64,000 bases of DNA from Andrena cerasifolii (GCF_050908995.1 NC_135125.1:8643011-8707010), one strand, 5' to 3'. Counted from the first letter of the stretch, positions 25,524-36,434 are shown. Notes: generated from the letters alone by a model not told the origin. Numbers and translations are program-made.

Positions 25524-27145
25524 ATGGCTAAGTCCTTATCTACTACCATGTCGACTTCAAAGGAGAGCGTACAACAATTCCAAATATTACGTATGTATCA
25601 CAAGATCAATCAACGTGTAAATACAAGATTAACTATTATTGTAAATTAATATGTTGTAACATTTTAGCCGACGACTATGAATTCGTTGTACCCAAGAAGT
25701 CGATTAAAGTGCCGGCTGACATGGCAGTCTGGGAAAAGTCTGAGGCGTATTCCGTAAGAATTTTTATACTTCCTTTTCATCGAGTCTCATATTTGCTTAT
25801 GCGTTTGAGCACAAGAGACCTTCAGTATACCAAATCGCTGCAGAAGTGTTTTTGCAGGAATATTTGGGATTCGTGCTGGCCTTAAACGAGGCAATCCAAG
25901 GGAAGCCATTGAACGTTGAATGTTCTCAAAGTCCTATGATAAATGATGTTATTGGAATGCTTAATGAATTCGACGAATGGATAACACAAATACCACCGAC
26001 CGAGCAGCCACAACGTTTTGGCAACAAATCATTCAGAATATGGCACGAAAGGCTGAAAGAGGTGAGCGTACATAGTCTTCGTACAGCCAGCTTTACAATT
26101 CGCTAATGCGATTAAAAATGTTTCAGGATGGATTGGAAGAATTGCAGAAAGTATTGCCGCCGGTACTGCACAGGGCAATTCCAGAAATAGTTGAGTACTT
26201 ATACGAAGGCTTTGGTAATCCAACACGTATAGATTATGGTACTGGCCATGAAAAGGCATTTATAATGTTTTTGTGCTGTATGTTTAAAATCGGTGCTTTT
26301 GCACAAAGTGACAAAGTTGCTGTAGCTGTAAAAATATTTAACAGGTACGCTATTCTTTTTATAATATAAAACACTTACAAGGGAACATCCCGAACCCGGA
26401 AATTCAAAAAATTCTGAAACTTTGTGAATATGTATACATCAAAGTGATTTTCGTTTCCCTTAGATACCTGGAATTAGTGCGCAGATTACAGTTAACTTAT
26501 AGAATGGAACCAGCGGGTAGTCACGGAGTTTGGAGCTTAGATGACTACCAATTCGTCCCTTTCGTATGGGGAAGTTCTCAGCTGATAGGTACTGCATTTT
26601 ATTTATGCATTTTTATTGACATTGCATTCAAAATAACTGCACAAATGTACTTGCACGAGGCGTAAATATTACAGGGCATCCACGTATCGAACCTCGTCAC
26701 TTTGTCGACCCGGATATGGTTGAGTTATTTAGCAAGCAATACATGTTCCTCGGTTGTATTGAATTTATTTCGAAGGTTCGTACATACAGTAACGCATATT
26801 CGCAAATAAATAGTATCCATACGGTTTCTCACATCTCAACTTTGCAAATAACACTTCAGGTAAAGATAGGTCCATTCGCCGAACATTCGAATCAGTTGTG
26901 GAATGTTAGCGCAGTTCCTTCGTGGGCAAAGGTGAACAGTGGTCTTATTAGAATGTACAAAGCCGAGGTAATGGGTGTTTTCTGTTTTCGATAGCTACAA
27001 ATGCAATAACGATGTAACTTAAACGTTCATCTATTTTGAATGTCAGGTTTTAGCAAAGTTTCCTGTTATCCAACATGTTTTATTTGGCTCTCTGCTATCA
27101 ATAAAACCAGCAACCGCACCTCCTACTAGAAAAGAGTCTGGTTAG
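25524..27145 (+). CDS. Ptpa: serine/threonine protein phosphatase 2A activator (PTPA)
   Basis: Peptidyl-prolyl isomerase/chaperone that loads metal into and activates the PP2A catalytic subunit; cytosolic and nuclear. Eight exons (25524-25590, 25668-25753, 25858-26061, 26127-26344, 26464-26588, 26675-26775, 26860-26967, 27047-27145) give 335 residues. Family-defining stretches are visible: VPADMAVWEKSEAY, IDYGTGHEKAF (the conserved ATP/PP2A-contacting loop), SHGVWSLDDYQF, QLIGHP and GPFAEHSNQLW. The length matches the family, and the C-terminus is a short Ser/Thr/Pro tail. A poly(A) signal AATAAA lies at about 27244. It shares an upstream region with the divergent SMARCAL1 gene, suggesting a bidirectional promoter (inference). 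Confidence 0.95.
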
Positions 27146-27687
27146 GACCAATCTATATGACCACCATTGCCATCCAATTAATGGCATCGCGCCGATATGC
27201 TTCACACTTGTTGATGTAGGTTGTAACAGACATTCGATATTTATAATAAAATTGTACATTTCGATTATGTATTGTTTATTGTGCCGCTAGGTTTCCAATT
27301 TGCTAATAAATTTGGTAATAGGAAAGTTGAATAATCTTAGTTGAAGTAAAAGATTCTGTAACGAATATGTCAATCTATTTTAATTGTTTGAATATTATTT
27401 AACTTAATTGCATACATAAACGCACTTTCTAATTGATTTGTTAATTTATATTCAATTAGATAATTTTACAGTATCGTATTCCCTTCAAGCATCTCTTGAG
27501 TAGAGTTTAGCCGTTTGTATACAAATACACATCTGCCAATGAAAGTCTTACACCACTGTAAACATTGGTCTACCAAGAAGAATGGAGTAAATACATTTAA
27601 GACACAAATCATTATTTATTAAGAAGTATTTTATGTTCTACGTTATTTTTAAATAGAAGTATCGGAGTTACTGTTATTAAGATAAGA
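27146..27687. other. 540 bp between PTPA and the BMP gene
   Basis: It contains the PTPA poly(A) signal (about 27244) and AT-rich DNA. I see no exon. The promoter or 5' UTR of the downstream BMP gene should lie here, but no clear TATA box stands out. Confidence 0.5.
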
Positions 27688-28953
27688 ATGCACAAGAAAT
27701 ATATAATAGTAATACTTTTTCTACCGGTAATAATATTTGTCGCGAATTCAGAAAGATCTAGTGGCTTGTACATAGACAATGGACTTGACCAAACAATTCT
27801 ACACGAAATTGCCAGTCACAGAGAAAAACAGGAAATAGAGCACAAACTGTTAAATATTCTCGAATTACCTGAGAGGCCAAAGAGAATCGCGCGTAGAGCT
27901 TTGCTGGTGAGGAGATCAGCACCCAAGTTTCTACTAAATGTTTATAAAAATGTGGTGTCCAGCAACGGGAACGAGCTGACTCGAGAAGAATATGAGAATA
28001 TAGAAGAATTCAGTTTAAGCACAAATGACATTAATGTTATTGACCAAAGTGACGTGATTATGACCTTCGGTGCTCATAATCCACATTCGGGGAATGCGTC
28101 TAAAACTAATCGTGGGAAAAGGATTTGGTTTGACGTGTCAGAAGCGCCAAAAGGGGAACCCATTATCGCAGCTGAGCTACGATTGTATCAAAGTCTGCAT
28201 AATACTTCTGAATCCAGTGAAGCCTACACAATAACAATATACAGAGTGGCAAGGACAAAAGATGGAGGGCGTATTAAACATTATATAAATGAAGCTAACA
28301 CCACGGCAGGTAGAGAAGGCTGGATAACTTTGAATATTAGTCAAGCTCTTGATTATTGGGTTAAGCATCCGAAAGAGAATCGAGGCTTATTTTTAGCGGT
28401 GCATCACGCTGATTACACAGGTCACATTATGAGGCCAGATGATATAGGGATTGTAGGTGTATTAGGGATTCTGGATAAACAACCATTTATGGTCGGTTTC
28501 TTCAAAGATTCTGGCAAGCGCAGCAAGTATAAGGTATCGCGTAGACAAACAAGAAACATTAAACAGAGAGCACGCGAACTTAGCAGTATGAACATTAAAA
28601 AGAATCTTTATGCCAATGTTGTAATTCGAAAAAGAGGACACCCGTGTAATATTAAAACTTTATATATAAGCTTCAAAGACCTTCAATGGCAGGATTGGGT
28701 CATAGCTCCGGAAGGGTACGATGCCTACTATTGCAGCGGAGAGTGCAACTTTCCACTGAACATTCATATGAACGCAACTAATCACGCTATTGTGCAGACT
28801 CTGGCGCATCTTATGAAGCCGAAGGAAATACCAAAGCCATGTTGCGCACCTACAAAACTGTCGCCGATATCAATGCTTTATTTCCTCGACGACAGTAATG
28901 TTGTGTTAAAGAAATACGAGAACATGGTTATTAATAGCTGCGGTTGCCATTAG
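27688..28953 (+). CDS. gbb: BMP5-8/60A (glass bottom boat)-type TGF-beta ligand, single exon
   Basis: Secreted BMP precursor of 421 residues read without introns. Residues 1-20 form a signal peptide (YIIVILFLPVIIFVAN). The prodomain begins with the BMP5-8 motif ILELPERPKR and SAPKFLLNVY. RPKR at 63-66 is a furin-type site within the prodomain. RQTR at 286-289 is the likely site releasing a 132-residue mature ligand. The mature domain has the seven cystine-knot cysteines (320, 349, 353, 385, 386, 418, 420), the conserved NAT glycosylation site at 362, and the CGCH end. It would act as a homo- or heterodimer on type I/II Ser/Thr kinase receptors, for example at synapses and in growth control. 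Many insects carry two gbb-like genes; whether this is the primary gene or a second copy cannot be decided here. Poly(A)-like AATAAA near 29135. Confidence 0.93.
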   Translation: MHKKYIIVILFLPVIIFVANSERSSGLYIDNGLDQTILHEIASHREKQEIEHKLLNILELPERPKRIARRALLVRRSAPKFLLNVYKNVVSSNGNELTREEYENIEEFSLSTNDINVIDQSDVIMTFGAHNPHSGNASKTNRGKRIWFDVSEAPKGEPIIAAELRLYQSLHNTSESSEAYTITIYRVARTKDGGRIKHYINEANTTAGREGWITLNISQALDYWVKHPKENRGLFLAVHHADYTGHIMRPDDIGIVGVLGILDKQPFMVGFFKDSGKRSKYKVSRRQTRNIKQRARELSSMNIKKNLYANVVIRKRGHPCNIKTLYISFKDLQWQDWVIAPEGYDAYYCSGECNFPLNIHMNATNHAIVQTLAHLMKPKEIPKPCCAPTKLSPISMLYFLDDSNVVLKKYENMVINSCGCH

Positions 28954-29171
28954 ATTGTGCAGTCAGCTGTTTTTTTAAACTTTTTAAACAATGGACCATT
29001 TTACACGATTTTTTTATGGGATGAAATTTTAAGAAATAATAGAACTGACATTATATTTGAAAATATGTATTTTAACAACGTTTGTAAAAAAGATATAACA
29101 ATTATAATGCGAGCTCGTTTCTTTTACATGTTTTAATAAAAAACGTAAAAAGATAAATAAGCAACGAACGC

Positions 29172-30671
29172 TTAAAGGGCCGAACGTTGCACTCCTTGAG
29201 TAACAACTCCTGCGGATATTAAATCGGCAATCTCCTTGGGCTTGAATTTCAATTCTGCGAGAATTTCCGTTGTGTGCTCGCCAGGTTGAGGGTTCTTTTG
29301 ACGTACCTTCGACTTTCCAGAGGTACGAGACAAATGTGGAGTAGGATTTGGAACTATCGAATTATCTTTCGAAGCTGTGAACGTATTCCTTTCTCTGTTG
29401 TGCGCGTGAAAGGCAACGTCGTTCAAGCTCAAAACAGGTGTCACGCAAGCATCTGTGCCATCAAATATAGTGCACCATTCAGCTTGGCTTTTTTGTTTGA
29501 ATATATTTTCCAATTTCGCTCGGCTTTCTTCAAATTCATTGAACTGTGGCATTTCATCTATCGAAAGGCCAAGTTTCTCTATAAATATTTCATAGAATTG
29601 TGGTTCGAGTGCTCCGACACACATATATTTCTTATCTTTCGTTTCATAAGTATCATAAAAGTGCGACCCAGTATCCAATCTATTGAAGATTGTGGTAGAT
29701 ATAATTTAGTTATTTAATTATGTAGAAATAGTCTGTTATGAGTTTATCAGAGAAATACTTACATATTTCTACCACGCGGGTTTCCCCACAATATAGGCAT
29801 ATTCTGAGATCTAAACAACCAACTCCCCAAATAAGCTGCACCATCTACCATTGCTGTATCAACTACCTGACCATCATGACTTTTAGTACGTTCGTATAAT
29901 GCTAACATTATTCCAAAGGCACACATTAATCCGCCGCCGCCAAAGTCAGCAGCTAGATTAACTGGTGGTGTTGGTTTCTCATTGTACCGGCCAAATAGGG
30001 ATAGTAAGCCTGTACATTACAAAAATGCAATAAGGTAATAGAAGAGCATAAATTTCAGTGCCCTTAGAACTGTAAACTTGTATTACCAGATAAACCCAAG
30101 TAATTGATATCATGACCAGCCATATTCGCGTAGGGTCCTTTTTGGCCATATCCCGTCAATCTAGCATATATCAGCCCCTTATTTGTTTTCATAAGATCCG
30201 TTGGTCCAAGTTTCAGCTTCTCCATCACGCCTATTTAACATTACTCTCATAATTGAAGTGGCTTCAATTTCTTCTAAACGAATCTGTTCGTAATTATAAT
30301 ATATTAAATGAATACGAACCAGGTCTGAACGGATCTATAAGCACATCGCTTTGATCGCTTAATTTTTTAAATACATCGATACCCTTCGCATTTTTTAAAT
30401 TCAACGCGATGGATCTCTTTCCATGACTAAGAGAGTCTGTATCCCAACTAATTGTACGAGTCTATAAAATTGAAAATCAATGGCTGTGAAACAATGCAAC
30501 GTCTATTGCAATTCTGGAACATATGCCCATCTGAACAAAAAAAAAGTTGTATTTCGATCATACCTTATCTACTTTAATAACAGTTGCACCGAAATCTGCT
30601 AATATCATTCCACAAAAAGGGCCTGGCGCGAGACCCGCCAATTCTAAAACTTTTATCCCTTTCAGAGGCAT
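29172..30671 (-). CDS. Amacr: alpha-methylacyl-CoA racemase
   Basis: Class III CoA-transferase fold enzyme that interconverts (2R)- and (2S)-2-methylacyl-CoAs in branched-chain fatty acid breakdown, in peroxisomes and/or mitochondria. Five exons (30671-30564, 30461-30320, 30230-30087, 30009-29763, 29679-29172) give 382 residues, the length of the human enzyme. The N-terminus MPLKGIKVLELAGLAPGPFC is the family signature. Catalytic residues are all visible: His123 in GHDINY, Asp153 in AADFGGGG, and Glu239 in GALEPQF. The C-terminus ends SAL, which is not a strict PTS1, so targeting is uncertain. It is convergent with the upstream BMP gene, and the two 3' ends are about 220 bp apart. Confidence 0.95.
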
Positions 30672-31839
30672 ATTTTTGCTATATAGAAGAATAGTTAATT
30701 AACAGAATGAGTTCACATTTTTTAACTCCATACATATTTAACGATGTCTGAATGCAGTTTGCATCTGTATTTATTATTCAATTGATAACTAAGCAACTGC
30801 TTGCAGCCCACTTGAGATAATCAGATGCACCCATGACCGCGATTTCAATCAATTAATCTATTAATCAATCTATTAATAATCAGTCGGAGTCCTTTTTCAA
30901 ACCTGGCGCTCGGCGTCTTTTTACGCCCATTCTAGTTCGCACTTTCACCGCTACACGCCGCTGGGGTTTGCAATTATTCAAAACGCTCTTTAGACTTTGG
31001 AGTAATAAAGATACAATTTCATTACTGAAAATGGTTGCACAATGTGTCTCAGGGACACAAATTTTTATATTCTGTGTACAATCTGGCATCCCTGGGAGGA
31101 AGTACACTTTAGAGTGAGAGAGAATGATACTTGAAAAAAGAGTCACTGTACTCCTGCTGGGGTTGCCAAGCAACATTTTCCTGGGTGATTAGGTGACGTC
31201 ACATGCTTGTCACGCCATTGCGATGAATTGTTGTACTAATCGGTAATTGAAAAATATAAGTTCGTCTACTTCCCTGTTTCTAATAAATTGCTTTGAAATA
31301 TATTGTTGCAACGGAGAATTCGCTCGGCGGGCATCATAACACACCCGTAGAAAAATAAGGGATACAAATAGAACAGGTGAACACAATAATCGAAAGAACA
31401 GTATTGAATATAAAGAACTATAAAGTCGTGAATAATATTTATGGTTTCGGCCCTTCTTCACGCAATGGCACAGGAGATCAATCCAATCGCCTTCTTATCT
31501 CTGTCGCGAGCACCAGCAGGTCATGGATTCCCATTCATAGGGTGCTCGCAACAATATGTAATATTGATGAGATTTTGAAAACACAAAATAATAACGGAAA
31601 TAGTATTTATTTACGCAGTAATTATGCTAAATTGAATGTATCTTAGTGTAATATACTTTACGTGTAAGGTGGTAGAACGCATAAAACCTATATACATAAA
31701 TTATATTACAAAATATATATATAAAATATAAAATAAATAGGAATATATATATATATTAAATATATATACATATTAACAACTATAATATATGCATTCAATT
31801 TTCTTTAGAATACAGGTTAATTGGTCTGGCTTATGTTTG
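30672..31839. other. 1.2 kb gap, AT-rich, one unrecognised open frame
   Basis: Upstream of the racemase and downstream of the zinc-finger gene. A 98-codon open frame on the minus strand (31176-30880) with a basic end (VKVRTRMGVKRRR) matches nothing I know and may be transposon-derived or chance. 31640-31790 is (AT)-rich low-complexity DNA. No other exon seen. Confidence 0.4.
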
Positions 31840-33345
31840 TTAAAGTCTGAAGCTCTGTCCGGGTTTTAAAACTGTAACGAATTTAAAAACCTGTGGGTTC
31901 TTCAGCCAAACTTTGCACAATGGTTGCGTCTTAACTTGTTTTAACTCCTTTGCAGTGGGACAGAAGCTGGCTGCACTGCCTATTCATAAAATAATAATTA
32001 CCATTCATAATTGATTAAAAAACAATTTCAATAAAATAGTCACTGAAAAAAGTAAAAAACAAAGTTAAATTGAAGATATATCTTACTTGAATCAGTCTCT
32101 GCATCCGAGCTTCTAATAACTGCATCGCTGGGTCCAGCAACACTGCTATCGGGGCTTGTAATAGCTGCATGGCTGGGTCCAGCAACACTGCTATCGGGGC
32201 TTGTAATAGCTGCATGGCTGGGTCCAGCAACGGCAGCAACACCGGTACCAGTGCATGTACCAGAAATGCTTAGTACAGAAATTGATGCTCCTGTTTTTCG
32301 TTGCTTATTCGTGCTATGCACGATAGTCTTGGCGTGTTGCTTTAGGTGACTTCTGCCAGATGTTAGATATTTCGAGCAAAACGTACACTTTACTGTGTAC
32401 GGATCCTCTGTTTCTTGAACCCACAATGCAAACTGTGGTTCCTCTAGCCAAGTTTTGCGAAATGCTTGCTTCGATGGTTTCTTGTTTCTCTTTGCTCTTT
32501 TCGTTTTCTTTGCAGGGGAGCGGATAAAACTGGCAGCACTGCCTATTCATAAAATACTAATTATCATTCATAAACTATTAAAGAACAATTTCAATAAAAT
32601 AGTCATTGAAAAAAGAAAGTTAAATTAAAGATATATAATTTCCTTGAAGCAGTCTCTGTATCTCGGCTTCTAATACCTGCATCGCCGTTATCTTTCTGTT
32701 GCATATTCATGTTATGCACGTTAGTGCTGGCGTGTTTTCTTAATGTAAATTTGGTCCCTCTTAATAATTTGGAGCAAACTGTACATTTTACTGTGTACGG
32801 ATCTTCAGTTTCTTGAAGCCACATTTTAAACAGTGGTTCCTCTAGCCATGTTTTGCAAAATGCTTGCTTCAATGGATTCGCGATTAATCTCTTTGCTCTT
32901 TTTGCTCTTTTCGCTTTCCTTGCAGCTGAGCGAATCAAGCTGGCAGCACTCCCTATTCATAAAATAATTATCATTCATAAATTATTCAAAAAGAACTTTA
33001 CTGAAATAGTCATCGAACAAGGAAAGTAAAAAAGAAAGTTAAATTAAAGATATATCTTACTTGAATCAGTCTTTGTTTTTGAGCTTCTAATAGCTGCATT
33101 GTTAGGTCCAGCAAAACTGCTATCTTTACCTGTATAAAATATCCATTATTAGTACATGTCTAATATCATGATAATACATACTAAAAGAATTGAAAAAAAT
33201 AAATATTAAAAGTAGAAAATAATGAACATAATGTTTAACATACCCTTGTTCAAAAAGATACTTTAATTCTTCAAGAAATGATCATTTCTAAAATTATATT
33301 GATGCAAAAGTATTAAATATTTGTCTTACCTGATTCTTTGCTCAT
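31840..33345 (-). CDS. small zinc-finger gene made of tandemly duplicated symmetric exons
   Basis: The start exon is 33345-33330 (MSKESG), followed by 33129-33061, 32952-32644, 32542-32087 and 31979-31840. Exon 33129-33061 is short; the next three are copies of one unit and all start in phase 1. Their acceptor side reads ATTCATGAATAG/G-like, and they open with the shared coding start SAAS. Exons 32952-32644 and 32542-32087 each encode WLEEPxFxxWxQETEDPYTV and a CX2C...HX5H finger, like BED/hAT-associated fingers; the terminal copy is cut before the finger and ends at TAA (31842-31840). Introns are duplicated too, with matching sequence next to each junction. The donor after 32952-32644 reads AAGGAAATT where its sisters read AAGTAAGAT, so this exon may be skipped; being 309 bases long, skipping keeps the frame (226 residues) and inclusion would give about 329. 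Function unknown; DNA binding or a domesticated transposon-derived role is inference. Confidence 0.6.
32130..32235. repeat. 45-base coding minisatellite
   Basis: A 45-base unit (GGCTGGGTCCAGCAACACTG plus 25 bases) is present twice exactly, with partial copies at both sides. On the minus strand it encodes a 15-residue repeat, AITSPDSSVAGPSHA. It lies in the exon 32542-32087 of the zinc-finger gene, is a multiple of three, and so changes length without breaking the frame. Confidence 0.85.
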
Positions 33346-33742
33346 ACTGGAACTTTAATAGAACACTGTGGAACTCTAAAAAACTATACGATTTGCAAGG
33401 AGTCTGAAGCGTGGTATCACGATGTGCGTGGTGCGTGATGGCGCCCAGAGATGCTAAGCAACATTTTCTTGAGCCACTTTGTTTGGGAAGCGGAACACCT
33501 ACAGGAGTGCTGGTAATATGTGCGTTAAACGTCTCGATAGGAGTGGAGTTTTCAAGCGCTTGCGCGGCGTTTGCAGTAACGTATCTATGTTGGAGCGCAA
33601 CTGATAGGTGTAGTGTTATTGGCGGGAAAGCAACAGGGTGACCAAGGTACCCCATTTTATCGAAACTTATACTATACTGATGCTAAAATCGCTGTGCATG
33701 CGCGAGAAAACCCGTCCCGAATCTCAACACTGGATTGGAGAT

Positions 33743-33834
33743 GAACCGACGCCAGCGCCAAGCGAGTGACGCCGCGGCCAACCAGCGTCGATAACTTATT
33801 TCTCGGCGACGCTGGTTGTCCGTGGCGTCGGTTC
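33743..33834. repeat. imperfect inverted repeat, GC-rich
   Basis: GAACCGACGCCA at 33743 and CCAACCAGCGTCG near 33778-33790 pair with CGACGCTGGTTG and TGGCGTCGGTTC up to 33834. The left arm carries about 20 extra bases. It can form a bulged hairpin. Possible MITE remnant. Confidence 0.6.
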
Positions 33835-34049
33835 GTCTTCCATTGTGGCGTCTCACGCAACATTACCACCCTCCTGTATCTGCATTCCACTTTAGAGTAG
33901 ACTCGTTCCGCGCAGGGATACACTGTTTATTGGTAGGAAACCGGCAGGGAAAGTGCTACGACCAATCGCGCGGCAGATCCGTGGGAGCTGCGCAGATCGG
34001 TTGCAAATCGGTAGGGGCGTAGGTCTACTCTTAACGCTGATTCAGACAT

Positions 34050-34179
34050 GTCGAGTAATTTAGTCGAGTAGCGAGTAATTTAGTAATTTACCATTGTTTT
34101 ACTAAACTACTTGACTAAATTTTAGTATTCACACACGGAAAATTAGTAAATTACTCGCTACTCGACTAAATTACTCGAC
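34050..34179. repeat. inverted repeat with 40-base arms
   Basis: The left arm 34050-34089 and right arm 34140-34179 are reverse complements with one mismatch. Each contains the short repeated word GAGTAATTTAGT. The 50-base spacer contains related CTAAATT words. Probable small fold-back element. Confidence 0.8.
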
Positions 34180-34333
34180 GTGACTATTCCAGCCTTTGTA
34201 TGGGATTAGGTGTTCCCCCTCCCAAATAAGGTGGTCCGAGAAAATGTTGCTAAGCATCCCTGATTGACTAGTCGCTCAGCTTCGCGTTCACATCACTTGA
34301 CTTGGCTTGACGTTGGCGGCGGTACGTCAGTGG

Positions 34334-34467
34334 GCGGTATTCTCAGTCGCTACTTATTCATAAGCAAATGCTCAAGCATTCGGCATCCTCCACCAACCTA
34401 GTAGCTAGTAAAGGATGCCGAATGCTTGAGCATTTGCTTATGAATAAGTAGCGACTGAGAATACCGC
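34334..34467. repeat. perfect 56-base inverted repeat with 22-base loop
   Basis: 34334-34389 is the exact reverse complement of 34412-34467, with only 22 bases between. If transcribed, it would fold into a perfect long hairpin. The arms have mixed composition, not simple sequence, and begin GCGGTATTCTCAGTCGC. It is not recognised as a known microRNA. Confidence 0.9.
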
Positions 34468-34854
34468 GCTTAAAATTCAAAGCGATTGCTTTAGTTCTCA
34501 GCTTTGCCGCAAGTGTCTGTAGCGTCTCGTGGTCCATGAACACTACGAATCCTTGATACGTGATTCAGAAAAGAGATTAAACAAATTTCGTTGTTCAATG
34601 CGGTTGCATCATTTGTATGGTGTCTGTGTAAAAAACTTTGGATAACATTATTGTGCGAATAAAATTGCGGAATAAATTCTAAACTTCGATCTCCTTGTGC
34701 CAGCGAAGCGGCAAAGTCTCTAGTAAGGAAGATATCGACGATGTTGGTAACATCGCAGGCACTCGTAGTGTATGGAAAATAAATGTTGTTGTCGTAACCT
34801 GTAGCAAAGTAAATTGAACATTTCATAAACAAATCTGTTTGCGGAATTGTCAAA

Positions 34855-36434
34855 ATGAATCCAACGGAACCCACTAGCACAGAGACATTAAGGTAATTTC
34901 AATATGAAACGTATAATGTAATGATTCGCGGTAATTTTCTTTGCGGCTACGCGCAGTGATACGCCGGTCCACGATTTGTAACACATATCTCCGTAAAGTT
35001 GAATGAATTTCGTCTCTTTCGGAGACGTTCTGTGCATGCAATATTGCCGCGATACTACGTTGATTGTCGCAACATTTATTTCCCGATCGTCGTTGAGTTC
35101 GAGATGTTGCAGGTTGCATATTATTAAATTCATTTGTTATGTAAGTTGAGTAGAGGAAAGAAATTCCGACGATCGGGCCGTTTTAATATGACAATCAACG
35201 TGGTGCGCGATACTTTGTTTGGTTATGCTCAAATGTTTCCTTCGTTAATGTGTGAAATCTTTTTATCAATACGTGCGAACGTAATCTAGACTGACCGATG
35301 TACTACATATTTGCAGTTCCAAAATGAAAGACGTCATCGATGTGTTAGCTATGCAAAGGGAGAAGAGGAATACTTTACAGAAAAGTATTACGATCGATTA
35401 TACCAAAAGTAGCGATAGCTTTACTGTTTCCAGATTTATATTCGAGTGTGGTAAATATCGCGTTCTCTTCTCGTATATTAATGGAATTATATCATCAGCG
35501 ATCTGTTCTAACCAGTTTGAAAATTGCAGGTTTAAAACTAGACGCTCATTCATTGACTATCGCCACGGCAGCGACTTTATATCACAGGTTTATAAAAGAG
35601 GCTGCGCCAGGAGGCTACGATAATTATGTAAATATTAATAGCCTTTTGATCTTTATTAACATGTTAAGACACGCATATTTTCTTATTAATATTTATACAA
35701 ATGGGCGCGTGTTTTAGCTAATAGCTGCCACCTGCCTGTATCTAGCAGGGAAGGTAAAGGATGATAATCTGAAAATAAGGGACGTAATGAATGTGTCATA
35801 TAGTACCTTACATAGAGGATCTCAACCGCTAGAGTTGGGTGATCAGTATTGGAGTATGAGAGACGCGATCGTCCAGGCAGAACTATTAATTATGCGCATG
35901 CTAAAGTTCCAAGTAATCCCTGTACATCCACATAAAGTAAATATTAAGAGATGTTTAATTTGCAGTCGCGCCTGCCACAAAACGTCGTGATCGCATCGAA
36001 TAATGACAATGTTATTGTTCTAGTACATGTTGCACTACCTACGATCCTTACAAGCATGGTTTGGCGAAGAGGAGTGGTCAAAGTATCCCGTTGCAAAGAC
36101 CAGCATGGCACTTTTACAAGACTTCCATCATTCCCCCGCTATACTCGATTACCCACCGAATTTAATAGCACTCGCTTGTATTAATCTGGCGTTACAGATT
36201 TATGGTGTAGTAGTGCCGTTAATGGACGAATGCGATCAGCAACCTTGGTTTACTGTAAGACATCAAAATCCTAAAGAATTGTCTGACCATTATGGACTAC
36301 CCGAAACATCTGAAACGCAAACTCTTGATTGCTTTCAGGTATTTTGTAAAGATTTAGCAAGAGATACACTTTGGGTAGTAATGGAAAAAGTTATGGCAGC
36401 GTACGATGAAGAACCAGAAACTAGAGATAACTGA
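34855..36434 (+). CDS. CycQ: Cyclin-Q (FAM58/CDK10 partner)
   Basis: Cyclin that partners CDK10. The core exons are 35317-35450 (with an ATG at 35324), 35530-35627, 35718-35936 and 36024-36434. The cyclin box shows SRFIFECG, LDAHSLTIATAATLYHRF, AATCLYLAGKVKDDNLKIRD and PHK/YMLHYLRSLQ, matching the family in order. An upstream exon 34855-34892 (ATG with CAAA context, MNPTEPTSTET) has a GT donor, joins 35317 in frame, and would give 299 residues; starting instead at 35324 gives 284. I chose the longer model because the frame through 35317-35323 is open and the junction is clean, but the upstream exon needs transcript support. The C-terminus is about 50 residues longer than in vertebrates. Confidence 0.88.

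Larger units (their letters stand above)
33346..34854. other. 1.5 kb intergenic region rich in inverted repeats
   Basis: Lies between the zinc-finger gene (leftward) and Cyclin-Q (rightward) and so should contain both promoters. It holds three separate hairpin-forming inverted repeats, listed individually. A 130-codon open frame on the minus strand (34880-34491) lacks an ATG near its start and is stopped immediately upstream, so I do not call it a gene. Confidence 0.5.

Noticed and set aside
30880..31176. 98-codon open frame on the minus strand as a gene
   Set aside because: No recognisable domain, partner exon or upstream signal; kept only as a note in the gap entry.
34491..34880. 130-codon minus-strand frame next to Cyclin-Q
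   Set aside because: No ATG near its start; a TGA lies just upstream in frame, and joining it to the neighbouring frame at 35133-34888 would need a one-base shift. Overlaps a plausible Cyclin-Q exon.
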